Made by a program: the position numbers and the translations under genes. This document shows, in pieces, positions 1-9,209 of a stretch of DNA of 64,000 nt (positions within the stretch are counted from its first letter, which is position 1; each line of letters starts with the position of its first letter). The stretch comes from an uncultured Collinsella sp. (GTDB lineage: Bacteria > Actinomycetota > Coriobacteriia > Coriobacteriales > Coriobacteriaceae). The notes below the pieces were generated by a model. That model ran no database searches, was not told the origin of the DNA, and saw nothing but the letters and a program-made list of their open reading frames with translations. The stretch is taken from contig CAUCKA010000006.1 of NCBI GenBank assembly GCA_958443265.1, positions 62,001 through 126,000 of the forward strand, in the 5' to 3' direction.

Positions 1-3000
1 CACGCGCCCGTCCACCTGCTCGATAAAGATCTCCACGCGGTCGCCGCCCGGGTTGGCGGTAAGCACCGTGGCAAGACGCGCCATATTGCCCTGGCTAAAG
101 CGGCTGTTGGGCACCATGACCTCAAACACCTTGGGCTTGTTGTTCTCCTCGTTAAGCTCGAGCGGCACGATCTCCTGCGCGATGATCTGGTCGCCGCGGT
201 CCGAGCGCTCGAGCTTGCCCTTAATGCGCACAAAGGCATCGGACAGCTGCGCGCCGGTCTCGGGATCGACCTCGCCGTACAGGTACCCCTCGGCCTCCTT
301 GTAGGTCTTGGGGAACACGACGACGGTGGCCTCGCCTTCCATGTCCTCGAGCTGCACGATGCCCATGGGGTCACCGTTTTTGGTCACGCGCTTGGACACG
401 CTCGAGACCATGCCGGCCCACCACAGCGCCTTGCCCTCGGGAATTTCCTGGTTGATGGTGCCGCCCGTAGGATTCTGAACTTCGTAGCCGGTGTCGATCT
501 GCGAGAACGAGAAGTCACGCGCCTTGGCTAGTGCATACTCAAACGGGCGCAGCGGGTGGTCCGAGACATAGATGCCCAGAACCTCCTTCTCCTGACTCAA
601 CTTGAGGTGGCGGTCCCATTCCTGGCCATCCGGATCGGGCACGCTCACCTCAAAGCCCGAGCCCTCAACGTCGCCAAACATGTCGAAGAACGACGTCTGG
701 CCGCTCGCGCGATCCTTCTGGCGCTTTACCGCGGCATCGATGATGTTCTCGGGGTTGTTCTTATCCACAAAGTGCATCATCTGGCGACGCGGATACCCCG
801 TGGAGTCGAAGGCGCCTGCCTTGATGAGCGATTCGATTACGCGACGGTTGGCCTGGCTCGAGTCCACACGCTCGACAAAGTCGTGCAGCGTCTTAAACGG
901 GCCGCCCGCCTCGCGCTCGGCGATAATCGCCTGCGCCACGCCGGTGCCCACGCCGCGGATGCCGGCCAGACCAAAGCGCACGCCCTCCTTGGTAGCCGTG
1001 AACTCGGTACCGGACTCGTTGACATCTGGCGAAAGCACGGGGATGCCGTCGTGACGGCACGCCGAGACGTAGTGAACGATCTTGTCGGTCTTGCCCGTAT
1101 AAGACGTCAGAACGGCCGCCATGTACTCGTGCGGATAGTGCGCCTTGAGCCACGCCGTCTGCATAACCAGGATGGCGTAGCCGGCGGAGTGCGACTTGTT
1201 GAAGGCGTAGGACGCGAACTCGAGAACATCGTCCCAAATCTTCTGGGCGACCTCGCGCGTGTAGTTGTTCTTGATAGCGCCGTTCATCCAGTGATCGTAG
1301 GTGGTCTCGTCCGAGCCATCCTCCCAGTGCAGCACCGTCGACGTGAGCAGCTTGATCTTTTTCTTAGCCACGGGCTTACGGATACGCGAGTCCGATTCGC
1401 CCTTGGAAAAGCCGCACATCTCGACGGAGATGAGCATAACCTGCTCCTGGTAGACCATGGTGCCGTAGGTTTCGCCCAGAATGTCGTCCAGGCGGTCGTC
1501 GTAGGAGACGGCCGGCTCCTTGCCGTTCATACGGTTGATGTAGGACGAAACCATGCCGGCGCCCAGCGGGCCCGGGCGGTACAGGGCGATCAATGCCACG
1601 ACGTGCTTGTACTCGGTGGGCTTCATGTTCTTGATCGTGGCCGTCATGCCGGCGGACTCGACCTGGAAGACGCCGGCGGTGTGGCCGGAACCCATGAGCT
1701 TAAAGATCTCGGGATCGTCAAAGGGGATCTCTTCCTCTTTGATGTCGATGCCGAAGTTCTTTTTGATGTTTGCCTTGGCCTTGGAGATAACCGTCAGCGT
1801 GCGCAGGCCCAGGAAGTCCATCTTGAGCAGGCCCATGTCGGCGACGGTATGGCCCTCGTACTGGGTAATCTCGACGCCGCCCTTGGTATCGAGCTTGGTG
1901 GGCACGTGCTCGTTGACGGGGTCGCGGCAGATCAGAACGGCGCACGCGTGCACGCCCTCGCCACGGGTGAGACCCTCGATCGAGAGCGCCGTGTCGATGA
2001 TGCGGCGGGCGTCGTCGTCCTTTTTATATGCCTCGGCAAAATCGGGGTTAAACAGATCCTCTTTGCCGGGTTGCTTTTCGAGCACCTGCTTGAGCTTGAC
2101 CTTGGGGTCGCTCGAGACCATCTTGGACAGGCGCTGGCCCATGTAGACCGGGTAGTCCAGAACGCGCGCGGCGTCGTTGATGGCCTGCTTGGCCTTGATG
2201 GTCGAGTAGGTGATGACGTGCGTGACCTTCTCGGGGCCGTAGAGCTGGCGAACGTGCTCCACGACCTCGAGGCGCCGCTCATCGTCGAAGTCCATATCGA
2301 TATCGGGCATCTCGGTACGCTGCGGGGACAGGAACCTCTCGAACATCAGACCGTTCTCGAGCGGGTCGAACGCGGTGATGTTCATGGCGTAGGCGACGAT
2401 AGCGCCGGCGGCAGAACCACGGCCGGGGCCGACGCCGATGCCGTTGTCCTTGGCCCATTGCACGTACTCGGCGACGATGAGGAAGTAGGCGGCAAAGCCC
2501 TTGTCGCAGATGACTTTGTATTCGTACTCAAAGCGCTCTTTGATGTTGACGCCACCGATCTCGCGCGTGGCCCAGTCGTCGCCGTAGTGCTGGCGCAGGC
2601 CCTTCTCGCACTCGCGGCGGAACTGGCTCTCGTGCGTCTCCCCGGGATCGAGCAGCGGGAAGCGCGGCAGGATGATGGAGTCCCAGTCCAGCTCGACATA
2701 GCACTTGTCGGCGATCTCGAGCGTGTTGTCGCAGGCCTCGGGGCAATACGGGAACATCGCCCGCATCTCCTCCTCGGTCTTCATGTAAAACTCTGAGCCG
2801 GTCATGCGCATGCGGTTGGGGTCGTCGACCTTGGCGTTCATGCCGATGCACATGATGACGTCCTGCACGGGCGCATCCTCGCGGCGCAGGTAGTGGAAGT
2901 CGTTGGTGGCGATGACCTTGACGCCCACCTGTTTGGCGATGTCGATGAGCGTGCGGTCCATCTGCTCATCGGTCAGGCCGTTGTCGGTGGTGATGCCGTG

Positions 3001-3702
3001 TTCCTGGATCTCGATGTAAAAGTCGCCGGGGTCAAAGGTATCGCGGAAGGTCTCGGCCCACTTGATGGCGCCTTCCATGTCACCGCGGTCGATGTACTTG
3101 GGGATGATGCCCGCGATGCAGGCGCTCGTGCAGATCATGCCCTTGGCGTGGCGGCGCAGATTGTCGAGCGTCACGCGCGGCTTGTAGTAAAAGCCCTGCA
3201 CGGCGGCCTCGGAGACCGTCTGCATCAGGTTGACGTAGCCCTCCTGGTCCTTAGCCAAAAGGATCATATGGTAAAGCTCGGGCTTATGGTCGCGGGCGAG
3301 CGTCTCGTCCGGCGTAAAGTAGACCTCGCAGCCAAAGATGGGTTTGATGACCAGAGGCGGCTTGAGCTCGTCGATGTTGCCCTTCTCGTCCCACATGGCC
3401 ATGTCCTTCACATACTGGGCATGCTCGCGCGGGTTTGCCTCGGGATCGGGCTCCACCAGCTCGTCGCGGCGGTCCTTTTCCAAGAAGGCCTTGTCGTGGC
3501 TCCAGGTTTTGTACTCGGGCGTGTTGTGGTTAACGGCGTCGCAGGCCAGCGCCAGATCGGGCACGCCATACATGTAGCCGTGGTCGGTAATGGCGACGGC
3601 GGGCATGCCCAGCTCAACGGCACGGTTGACCATATCCTGGATACGTGTTGCGCCGTCGAGCATGGAGAAGACAGTGTGGTTGTGCAGATGGACGAATGCC
3701 AT
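1..3702 (-). CDS. dnaE: DNA polymerase III alpha subunit, 5' part (runs off the window)
   Basis: Replicative DNA polymerase catalytic subunit of the C family; it copies the chromosome as part of the holoenzyme in the cytoplasm. The N-terminus carries a PHP domain starting MAFVHLHNHTVFSML, with the HLHNH metal-ligand cluster at residues 5-9. The palm catalytic motif PDIDMDFDD lies near residues 466-474, followed by the expected YRPGPL and KSHSAGYA segments. An OB-fold region follows near the window edge. 1234 codons are visible with no stop, so the 3' end lies outside. The ATG at 3702 follows a GGAG eight bases upstream. Its PHP and OB arrangement is that of DnaE rather than the Gram-positive PolC, because no 3'-5' exonuclease domain is inserted in the PHP region. 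Confidence 0.97.
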   Translation of the reverse strand, partial: MAFVHLHNHTVFSMLDGATRIQDMVNRAVELGMPAVAITDHGYMYGVPDLALACDAVNHNTPEYKTWSHDKAFLEKDRRDELVEPDPEANPREHAQYVKDMAMWDEKGNIDELKPPLVIKPIFGCEVYFTPDETLARDHKPELYHMILLAKDQEGYVNLMQTVSEAAVQGFYYKPRVTLDNLRRHAKGMICTSACIAGIIPKYIDRGDMEGAIKWAETFRDTFDPGDFYIEIQEHGITTDNGLTDEQMDRTLIDIAKQVGVKVIATNDFHYLRREDAPVQDVIMCIGMNAKVDDPNRMRMTGSEFYMKTEEEMRAMFPYCPEACDNTLEIADKCYVELDWDSIILPRFPLLDPGETHESQFRRECEKGLRQHYGDDWATREIGGVNIKERFEYEYKVICDKGFAAYFLIVAEYVQWAKDNGIGVGPGRGSAAGAIVAYAMNITAFDPLENGLMFERFLSPQRTEMPDIDMDFDDERRLEVVEHVRQLYGPEKVTHVITYSTIKAKQAINDAARVLDYPVYMGQRLSKMVSSDPKVKLKQVLEKQPGKEDLFNPDFAEAYKKDDDARRIIDTALSIEGLTRGEGVHACAVLICRDPVNEHVPTKLDTKGGVEITQYEGHTVADMGLLKMDFLGLRTLTVISKAKANIKKNFGIDIKEEEIPFDDPEIFKLMGSGHTAGVFQVESAGMTATIKNMKPTEYKHVVALIALYRPGPLGAGMVSSYINRMNGKEPAVSYDDRLDDILGETYGTMVYQEQVMLISVEMCGFSKGESDSRIRKPVAKKKIKLLTSTVLHWEDGSDETTYDHWMNGAIKNNYTREVAQKIWDDVLEFASYAFNKSHSAGYAILVMQTAWLKAHYPHEYMAAVLTSYTGKTDKIVHYVSACRHDGIPVLSPDVNESGTEFTATKEGVRFGLAGIRGVGTGVAQAIIAEREAGGPFKTLHDFVERVDSSQANRRVIESLIKAGAFDSTGYPRRQMMHFVDKNNPENIIDAAVKRQKDRASGQTSFFDMFGDVEGSGFEVSVPDPDGQEWDRHLKLSQEKEVLGIYVSDHPLRPFEYALAKARDFSFSQIDTGYEVQNPTGGTINQEIPEGKALWWAGMVSSVSKRVTKNGDPMGIVQLEDMEGEATVVVFPKTYKEAEGYLYGEVDPETGAQLSDAFVRIKGKLERSDRGDQIIAQEIVPLELNEENNKPKVFEVMVPNSRFSQGNMARLATVLTANPGGDRVEIFIEQVDGRV

Positions 3703-3941
3703 GTGATGAGCTCCGATGCGGGTTCGTGTTCTGACTGAACGATTTTACCCCACGGCACGGACAGCGCCCGAACCTAGCCAAACCCACACGGGCAGTCTTT
3801 TTGGGACCTTCAAAAAGGGAATGAGGGCATCCCGATGCATCGAGTATTACTGGAACCCCGGCGATACGCTGAATGATTTGTGACGAATAGTCATGTCCAT
3901 CAAGAAGGCTCGACGCTTCGGGCAGCTCGTCAATCGATATA

Positions 3942-5141
3942 TCAATTCTTGGAGACATGTATTCCTACCATTTTTAAAGAAACAACGGCGGTAATTGCTA
4001 TCGCGATTGCACCAATAATACCGAGCGCTATCTGAATGGGATATAACCCCAACACATGTCCAAATATGGAGAAAAACACTGCAGAAAAGAGAGCCCTTAC
4101 CAGAGACGCGACGGAAAGGATCGTCGCGCGGAGATCGTCCGCTATCGCGTCTTGGATTAAGTTTTCCGAAGTGATGTACACCACTTCTGGGAGAAAACAA
4201 AGCACCATGCTAAGGCCAAACAAACACAGCGGATTTGAAGCGAACCACGGAAGAATCATGAAAAGGCCAGCCTCGATTAGCATCGAGCCGAGCATGGTAT
4301 TTCTTTTCCCGAAACGCAATGAGAAGAAATCTGCTGCAATGTAGGCCGTCGCATTTACTGCATAGGATGCACCGAAAAAGATTCCTATTATGGAAACGGG
4401 AGCATCAAATGCGTCGAATACCAACTGATTCAAGTTGTAATAACTCCCATAGAATCCATCGAGCATGCTTGTGCCGATTAGAAGAAGCAGTACCGCAAAA
4501 GCGGATTCTCCAACACGCCAGGTTTCGCGTCTGAACATCTTGGCCGCATCAAACCTTCCCTTTTCAGAGCTTTCAGAACGGGTCGCTTCCGTCCTCTCAA
4601 TGGGATACAGAAGGAAAAGCTGCAGGAGATAGAAAACGGAGACACATACGTAGAGGGCGCTCCAAGATACTTGGGCAATGAAAGATCCGAGCACAATCGC
4701 CATTCCCGTAGCGATTGATTGCGCGGCAAGCAGCCGAGCGTTGATGGTGAGGAAACGCTCTCCTTGACCGGCATTCCGGGCAATTTCATATAAAAGTGCT
4801 TGTTCGGATCCCGATTGAAGGGAGTAGGCGAGTGCCTCAACAAGGGAAAGCACGACAAGAAAGGGGCCTGAGAGCAACAGCATGCCAGCCGTATGGAAGA
4901 AAAGCAGCAGCACGCCCACTTGAATCGAAAACTTCTTTCCAAAGAAATCGCCTATCAGCCCTGTTGGCAGCTCGAGGACGACCGTTGTAATGTTAAACAG
5001 GGCTTGATAAAGCGCGATTTCCGTGACAGACATTCCTTTCTCCGCAAGGAAAAGTAGAAACACTCCCCGATTTAAAACAAATCCCGCGAGAACGAAAAAG
5101 GCGGAATAGATGTGCAGTTGCGTAGCGGCATTCTTATTCAT
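3942..5141 (-). CDS. MFS transporter of low GC, probably acquired
   Basis: A 399-residue protein with about twelve hydrophobic segments, typical of the major facilitator superfamily. The loop between helices 2 and 3 reads GLIGDFFGKKFS, matching the MFS motif-A pattern (G-x-x-x-D-x-x-G-r-k). The central loop around residues 185-210 is charged, as expected between the two six-helix halves. The substrate cannot be inferred; the family resembles drug or small-metabolite exporters. Its ATG overlaps the stop codon of the DUF3284-like gene by four bases (ATGA), so translation is probably coupled. A GGAAG precedes the start. The DNA is clearly more AT-rich and uses more A/T-ending codons than flanking dnaE and addA, which suggests horizontal acquisition. 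Confidence 0.85.
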   Translation of the reverse strand: MNKNAATQLHIYSAFFVLAGFVLNRGVFLLFLAEKGMSVTEIALYQALFNITTVVLELPTGLIGDFFGKKFSIQVGVLLLFFHTAGMLLLSGPFLVVLSLVEALAYSLQSGSEQALLYEIARNAGQGERFLTINARLLAAQSIATGMAIVLGSFIAQVSWSALYVCVSVFYLLQLFLLYPIERTEATRSESSEKGRFDAAKMFRRETWRVGESAFAVLLLLIGTSMLDGFYGSYYNLNQLVFDAFDAPVSIIGIFFGASYAVNATAYIAADFFSLRFGKRNTMLGSMLIEAGLFMILPWFASNPLCLFGLSMVLCFLPEVVYITSENLIQDAIADDLRATILSVASLVRALFSAVFFSIFGHVLGLYPIQIALGIIGAIAIAITAVVSLKMVGIHVSKN

Positions 5142-5389
5142 TTGGCACTTCCATCAACTACTTTTGTCGGGCCGCTCGCTACTGACTCGAAGCCTGAAGT
5201 GTTCACAGTTTCCGATGAAGAGCTACCTTGCCTTTTTGCGGCCTGGGCACGCTTCTCGTACTTATTGCCGTTGAGCCTGTTGCGGCTGGAGCGCTTGCCC
5301 GTGGCGTTTTCGATATCCTGCATGATGGACCCCGCTAGGGCGTCAAAAAGCTCCTCCGGCGTCACCCCAAGCGTTTTGGTGAGCTGCAT
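5138..5389 (-). CDS. Truncated DUF3284-like small protein
   Basis: An 83-residue protein beginning MQLTKTLGVTPEELFDAL and continuing through DIENATGK. That pattern is typical of the N-terminus of DUF3284 proteins, a START/SRPBCC-like family usually about 140 residues long. Similarity fades after about residue 50, and the tail is Ser/Thr-rich and unstructured, so the second half of the fold appears lost. An AAGGAG lies just upstream of the ATG. The gene ends on the ATGA that starts the MFS gene. It may be a remnant left when the low-GC transporter was inserted, or a leader cistron that couples its translation. The family assignment is from memory and moderately secure; the function is unknown. 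Confidence 0.6.
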   Translation of the reverse strand: MQLTKTLGVTPEELFDALAGSIMQDIENATGKRSSRNRLNGNKYEKRAQAAKRQGSSSSETVNTSGFESVASGPTKVVDGSAK

Positions 5390-5540
5390 ATGGCTCCTTA
5401 TTCGTTTGAACCGTTCGAGCTATTGTACCGTCCCAGGCTCTCCTATGCGTTGCGGTGCTATTTGGACGATTGAGGGCTTTATCCGGGGCGGCCGCGTGGG
5501 TTTGCCCAAAGTAGCTAAAAAAGCCCCGTCCCAAAAAGAC

Positions 5541-5570
5541 TGCGGTGGAATCGATAGGGATTCCACCGCA
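5541..5570 (-). terminator. Intrinsic terminator of the addBA operon
   Basis: A perfect 11-bp inverted repeat (TGCGGTGGAAT with ATTCCACCGCA) sits 13 bases after the addA stop. Read on the minus strand it is followed by GTCTTTTTGG. Confidence 0.8.
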
Positions 5571-5582
5571 GGTTGTTGAGGG

Positions 5583-8500
5583 CTAAAGGTTGTAGGTGAC
5601 CACTTGGGGCTCGCAGGGGTTGGCGGGGTCGACCTGCTCCGCGCGGACGAACTTGACGGTCACGGCCTCAAAGCCCGCCTTGTGCAGAACATCGGCGTAG
5701 ACGCGCGCCTGCAGGGCGTGCTTCTCCCGCAGCTGTTCCGGCGTCTCGTCCGGTGTGCCGCCCGTCTTGTAGTCGATGACCAGCGCGCGTGACGAATCCG
5801 CCGGGTTCGTCGCCAAGGCGTCGATGGCGCCCTCGGCATATGCACCGTAGCGGGCGATGTCCTCGTCCTCGCAGCCCAGCGAGAAGAACGGCACCTCGGC
5901 ACGGATGCACGGCCAGGCAAGCAGCTCGGCACGGACCGCCGACTTGAGCCAGCGGTCCAGGGCAACGTCGAAGCGTTCGCGCTGCTCCGGCGTCAGGCAC
6001 CACAGGCGCGCCAGCGCATCGGCACGCTCAGCGGGCAGCGCATCGGCACCCATCTCGATCAGCCACTGGCAGGCGGCATGGAACGCCGAGCCCAGCGCCA
6101 TGGGGTTGCCGGCGGGCTCAACGGCGGCCACGCCTGCATCCGTCATCTCGGAACCATCCGACTCCGCATCATCGCCGGCCTCGTCCATGGGCGTGTGTGC
6201 CTCGGCGGCACGGTCCTCGGACTCGGCATGCAGCGCCGCGGCAATTGACGAGTAGCTGTACGAATCGCGCGCCGGATACGGGCAGGCGCCCATGCGCACG
6301 CCCACCGTCTGGGGATACACGAGCTCAAACGCATCGGGCTCGGGGTCGGCAGGGCCGGGAACGGCGGCGCGGGCATCCGCACCGGCGCCCTCCGGCTCCG
6401 CATCGCCGCGGACAAGCCTGCCCTCGGCATCCAGCGAAGCGTTGGCCTCAAACGCCTGCTCGCCAAAGGTAAAGTCCGAAAGCGAAATGAGCTCGTAGTC
6501 GCCCGGCTTGGAGTTGTCGAACACCAGGCGGTCGGCATCGAGCTGCGGCATGTCCAGAGCGTCGGTAGGCAGAATACGACGCAGCACGTCATAGGTCAGA
6601 TCGGTCTCGACGTCGAAGGTCGGCGCCGTCACCTTGCCGCGGCTCACGCCGGCATCCATCGCCAGAATGACCAGCTCTCGCGCACGCGTCATGGCGACAT
6701 AGAGCAAGCGAGCCCGCTCCTCGAGCGAAAGCTGCAGGTCGTCGTTACGCAGGCGGGCAAATGCCTCGGCGGGAGAGCCCGTCGCACAGACGTCCTCCAT
6801 GAGCTCTGGCGGCAGCCACAGCGACATGCCCTTGCCCTTAAACGCGTGCTCAAACTGCTTTTTGACGTCATCGCCCTTCACGAACGTGCCGTCCGCGAGT
6901 TTAACGCCGTCGAAGCGTGCCGGCAGCGCCACGACCTGCGCTCCGCCCTCGACACGCCCCATCTGAGCCGCACCGGACGATTTGCGCACGCCAAAACACT
7001 CGGCAACCGCTACGACCGGATACTCCAGACCCTTGGACGCATGCACCGTCATGATGCGCACCGCGCCGTCGCCCTCCTCGTTGAGCGCGCCCGGGGCCTC
7101 CTTGCCCGCCAAGAAGCGGTCGAAGGCGAGCGCGATGGAGCGCGGAGAATTGCCGAGCTCGGCCTCTGCCTCGGCCACGGCGTCGAGCGCCTTGAGCACG
7201 TTGGCGGCGATGGCCTTGCCCTCGGGACCACGCTGCGCCAGACGCACAAACCAGCCGGAGGCGTTGACAGTATCGCGCGCGATGGCGGCGAACGAATCGC
7301 GCCCCACGCGACGAAGCGCATAGCGCAGCACCTCGCGGGCGCGCGTCAGCAGCGGCAGATCCCGCAGCCCCGGCACATCGCAATCGCTCATGATGCCCAC
7401 GTCGATGTTGCGGCGCGAGGTCTCCCCCGTCTGGTCGTCCAGCTTGGTCGCCAGCGCCAGGAACTCCTGACCGCCGAGCGCAAACATCGGCGAGGCCAGC
7501 AGCGGCATAAGACCCTGCGCCGTATCGGCCGGGTTAGCAAGCGCGCACACCAGAGCACGCACCGTTTGGACCTCGGCAGCCTGGGCAAAGACCGAGCCGC
7601 CCGCGATGACGCAGTCGAGCCCCTGGTCGCGGAAGGCCTGCGCATAGACATCGGCGTTGGTCATGCGGCCCAGCAGCAGGACCATGCTGCCCTGGGGCTG
7701 GCCCGCTTTAACGAGTGCTTGGAATCGCTCCGCAATCGCACGAGCTTTCGCCTGCGTTCGCTCCTGCGTACTGTCACCGGCAACGAAGATCGCCTGGCGG
7801 CGCGATGCCTTCGCCTTGAGCTTGTCCTCGCGTTCGTCGCTCGGTTCAAGATCCAAGAACCCCTGCATCAAACCACCGGTGTCGCCGTCAAAGACGCGCG
7901 CCACATAGCGCAGCACCTCGTCGTGGCTGCGGAAGTTGCGTACAAGCTTGACGAGCTCGCCGGCGGGGGCATCGGACGTGGCGACCGTCTCGGACGCCGT
8001 CGTCGAACCCACCTTGCGCTCCTGGCGACGGAACACCTCGACCTCGGCACCACGGAAGCGGTAGATCGACTGCTGCGCATCGCCTACGGTGCACAGTGCG
8101 CGCTCCCCCGCGCCCGTCAGGTAACGGATCAAATCGACCTGCATCTGGTCGGTATCCTGGAACTCGTCGATCATGACCATCTTAAAGCGGCCCTCATAGG
8201 CCGCTCGAATAGCCGGATAGTCGCGCAGCGCCTCGTACGCCATACGCAGTAGGTCGTTGTTATCGAGCGCGGACTGGCCGGCCTTCAGCGCGCGATACTC
8301 AGCCTCCACAGCACGAGCAAGCCCCACCAGCGCATCGAGCGCCGGACCGCCGCAGGCAAGCACGATATTGATAAATGCATCGGCGGCCTCGGCCTTGAGC
8401 AGCTCCACCTGCTCCTTAGGAAACGCCTTGCTCGCCCGAGGCATGCTGCACGACATCATGAGTCGCGCCGCATCCTCCATGGTTTTGCCGCTCGCCTCAA

Positions 8501-9206
8501 ACGCGTCGATGGCATCGAGTGCCACCTGCGCTTTCTCGGTCGCGGCCTTGCTTGCGCCCAGCGCCGCACGATAGGCATCGGCGAGTGCCGAGGTATCGGC
8601 CTGGCCGCGCGCCACGCACACGTCGTCCATACCGCCCGGCAGCTGGCTCGAGAGCTCCAGCAGCTCACGCACCAGGCCCTTGATGGTGGTGCCGGCGCCA
8701 AAGAGGCCACCCTCGCCTGCCATGGGATACCAGGCGTAGAGGCTTTTAAGCGAAGCGGCGAGCTCGGGGGCGGCATCGGGCGCCGTCGCTCGGGCCAGCA
8801 CATGCTCAACAGCCTGATCCATAAGCTCATCGGTATCGGTAAGCACCGTGAACTCGGGATCGATGCCCAGCTCCAACGCATGCGCGCGCAGGATGCGCGA
8901 ACACATGCCGTGAATGGTCGAGATCCACGCATCGTCGACGGTCAGGGCCTCCTCGTCCATACCCTCTTCGATAAGCGCGCGACGCACGCGGTCGCGAATC
9001 TCGGCCGCGGCATCTTTGGTAAAGGTAATGGCGAGCACCTGATCCAGATGCTCGACAAACGGACCGGATTCGGGCGAGAGCGCATAGACGATGCGGCGCG
9101 TGAGGGTAAAGGTCTTGCCCGAGCCGGCACCTGCCGAGACAAACAGCGGGCGGTCGAGCGTTTTGACGACTTGCAGTTGTTGCGGCATCAAAGTCGAAAG
9201 ATCCAT
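5583..9206 (-). CDS. addA: ATP-dependent helicase/nuclease subunit A (AddA-like)
   Basis: A UvrD/RecB-type superfamily 1 helicase with a C-terminal RecB-family nuclease domain, acting with AddB to process double-strand breaks for RecA. The 1207-residue length fits AddA. The Walker A motif GAGSGKT is at residues 26-32. The Walker B motif DEFQDTD begins near residue 347, followed by the motif III-like QSIYRFRGA. The helicase C-terminal signature includes MTVHASKGLEYPVV and LLYVAMTRARELV. The nuclease active site VIDYKTGG is near residue 1143, within the last 70 residues. The gene starts three bases after the addB stop, so the two are co-transcribed and probably translationally coupled. A long acidic, Ala-rich linker (about residues 950-1040) precedes the nuclease domain. 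Confidence 0.93.
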   Translation of the reverse strand: MDLSTLMPQQLQVVKTLDRPLFVSAGAGSGKTFTLTRRIVYALSPESGPFVEHLDQVLAITFTKDAAAEIRDRVRRALIEEGMDEEALTVDDAWISTIHGMCSRILRAHALELGIDPEFTVLTDTDELMDQAVEHVLARATAPDAAPELAASLKSLYAWYPMAGEGGLFGAGTTIKGLVRELLELSSQLPGGMDDVCVARGQADTSALADAYRAALGASKAATEKAQVALDAIDAFEASGKTMEDAARLMMSCSMPRASKAFPKEQVELLKAEAADAFINIVLACGGPALDALVGLARAVEAEYRALKAGQSALDNNDLLRMAYEALRDYPAIRAAYEGRFKMVMIDEFQDTDQMQVDLIRYLTGAGERALCTVGDAQQSIYRFRGAEVEVFRRQERKVGSTTASETVATSDAPAGELVKLVRNFRSHDEVLRYVARVFDGDTGGLMQGFLDLEPSDEREDKLKAKASRRQAIFVAGDSTQERTQAKARAIAERFQALVKAGQPQGSMVLLLGRMTNADVYAQAFRDQGLDCVIAGGSVFAQAAEVQTVRALVCALANPADTAQGLMPLLASPMFALGGQEFLALATKLDDQTGETSRRNIDVGIMSDCDVPGLRDLPLLTRAREVLRYALRRVGRDSFAAIARDTVNASGWFVRLAQRGPEGKAIAANVLKALDAVAEAEAELGNSPRSIALAFDRFLAGKEAPGALNEEGDGAVRIMTVHASKGLEYPVVAVAECFGVRKSSGAAQMGRVEGGAQVVALPARFDGVKLADGTFVKGDDVKKQFEHAFKGKGMSLWLPPELMEDVCATGSPAEAFARLRNDDLQLSLEERARLLYVAMTRARELVILAMDAGVSRGKVTAPTFDVETDLTYDVLRRILPTDALDMPQLDADRLVFDNSKPGDYELISLSDFTFGEQAFEANASLDAEGRLVRGDAEPEGAGADARAAVPGPADPEPDAFELVYPQTVGVRMGACPYPARDSYSYSSIAAALHAESEDRAAEAHTPMDEAGDDAESDGSEMTDAGVAAVEPAGNPMALGSAFHAACQWLIEMGADALPAERADALARLWCLTPEQRERFDVALDRWLKSAVRAELLAWPCIRAEVPFFSLGCEDEDIARYGAYAEGAIDALATNPADSSRALVIDYKTGGTPDETPEQLREKHALQARVYADVLHKAGFEAVTVKFVRAEQVDPANPCEPQVVTYNL

Positions 9207-9209
9207 GGT

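Noticed and set aside
556..2796. 746-residue plus-strand open frame opposite dnaE
   Set aside because: It is the antisense shadow of a real GC-rich gene; the protein is His/Val/Asp-rich with no domain and no RBS.
3614..3958. Minus-strand frame starting MSPRIDISIDELPEASSLL between the MFS gene and dnaE
   Set aside because: It overlaps the MFS stop and runs into dnaE in another frame; start signal unclear and no homology recognised.
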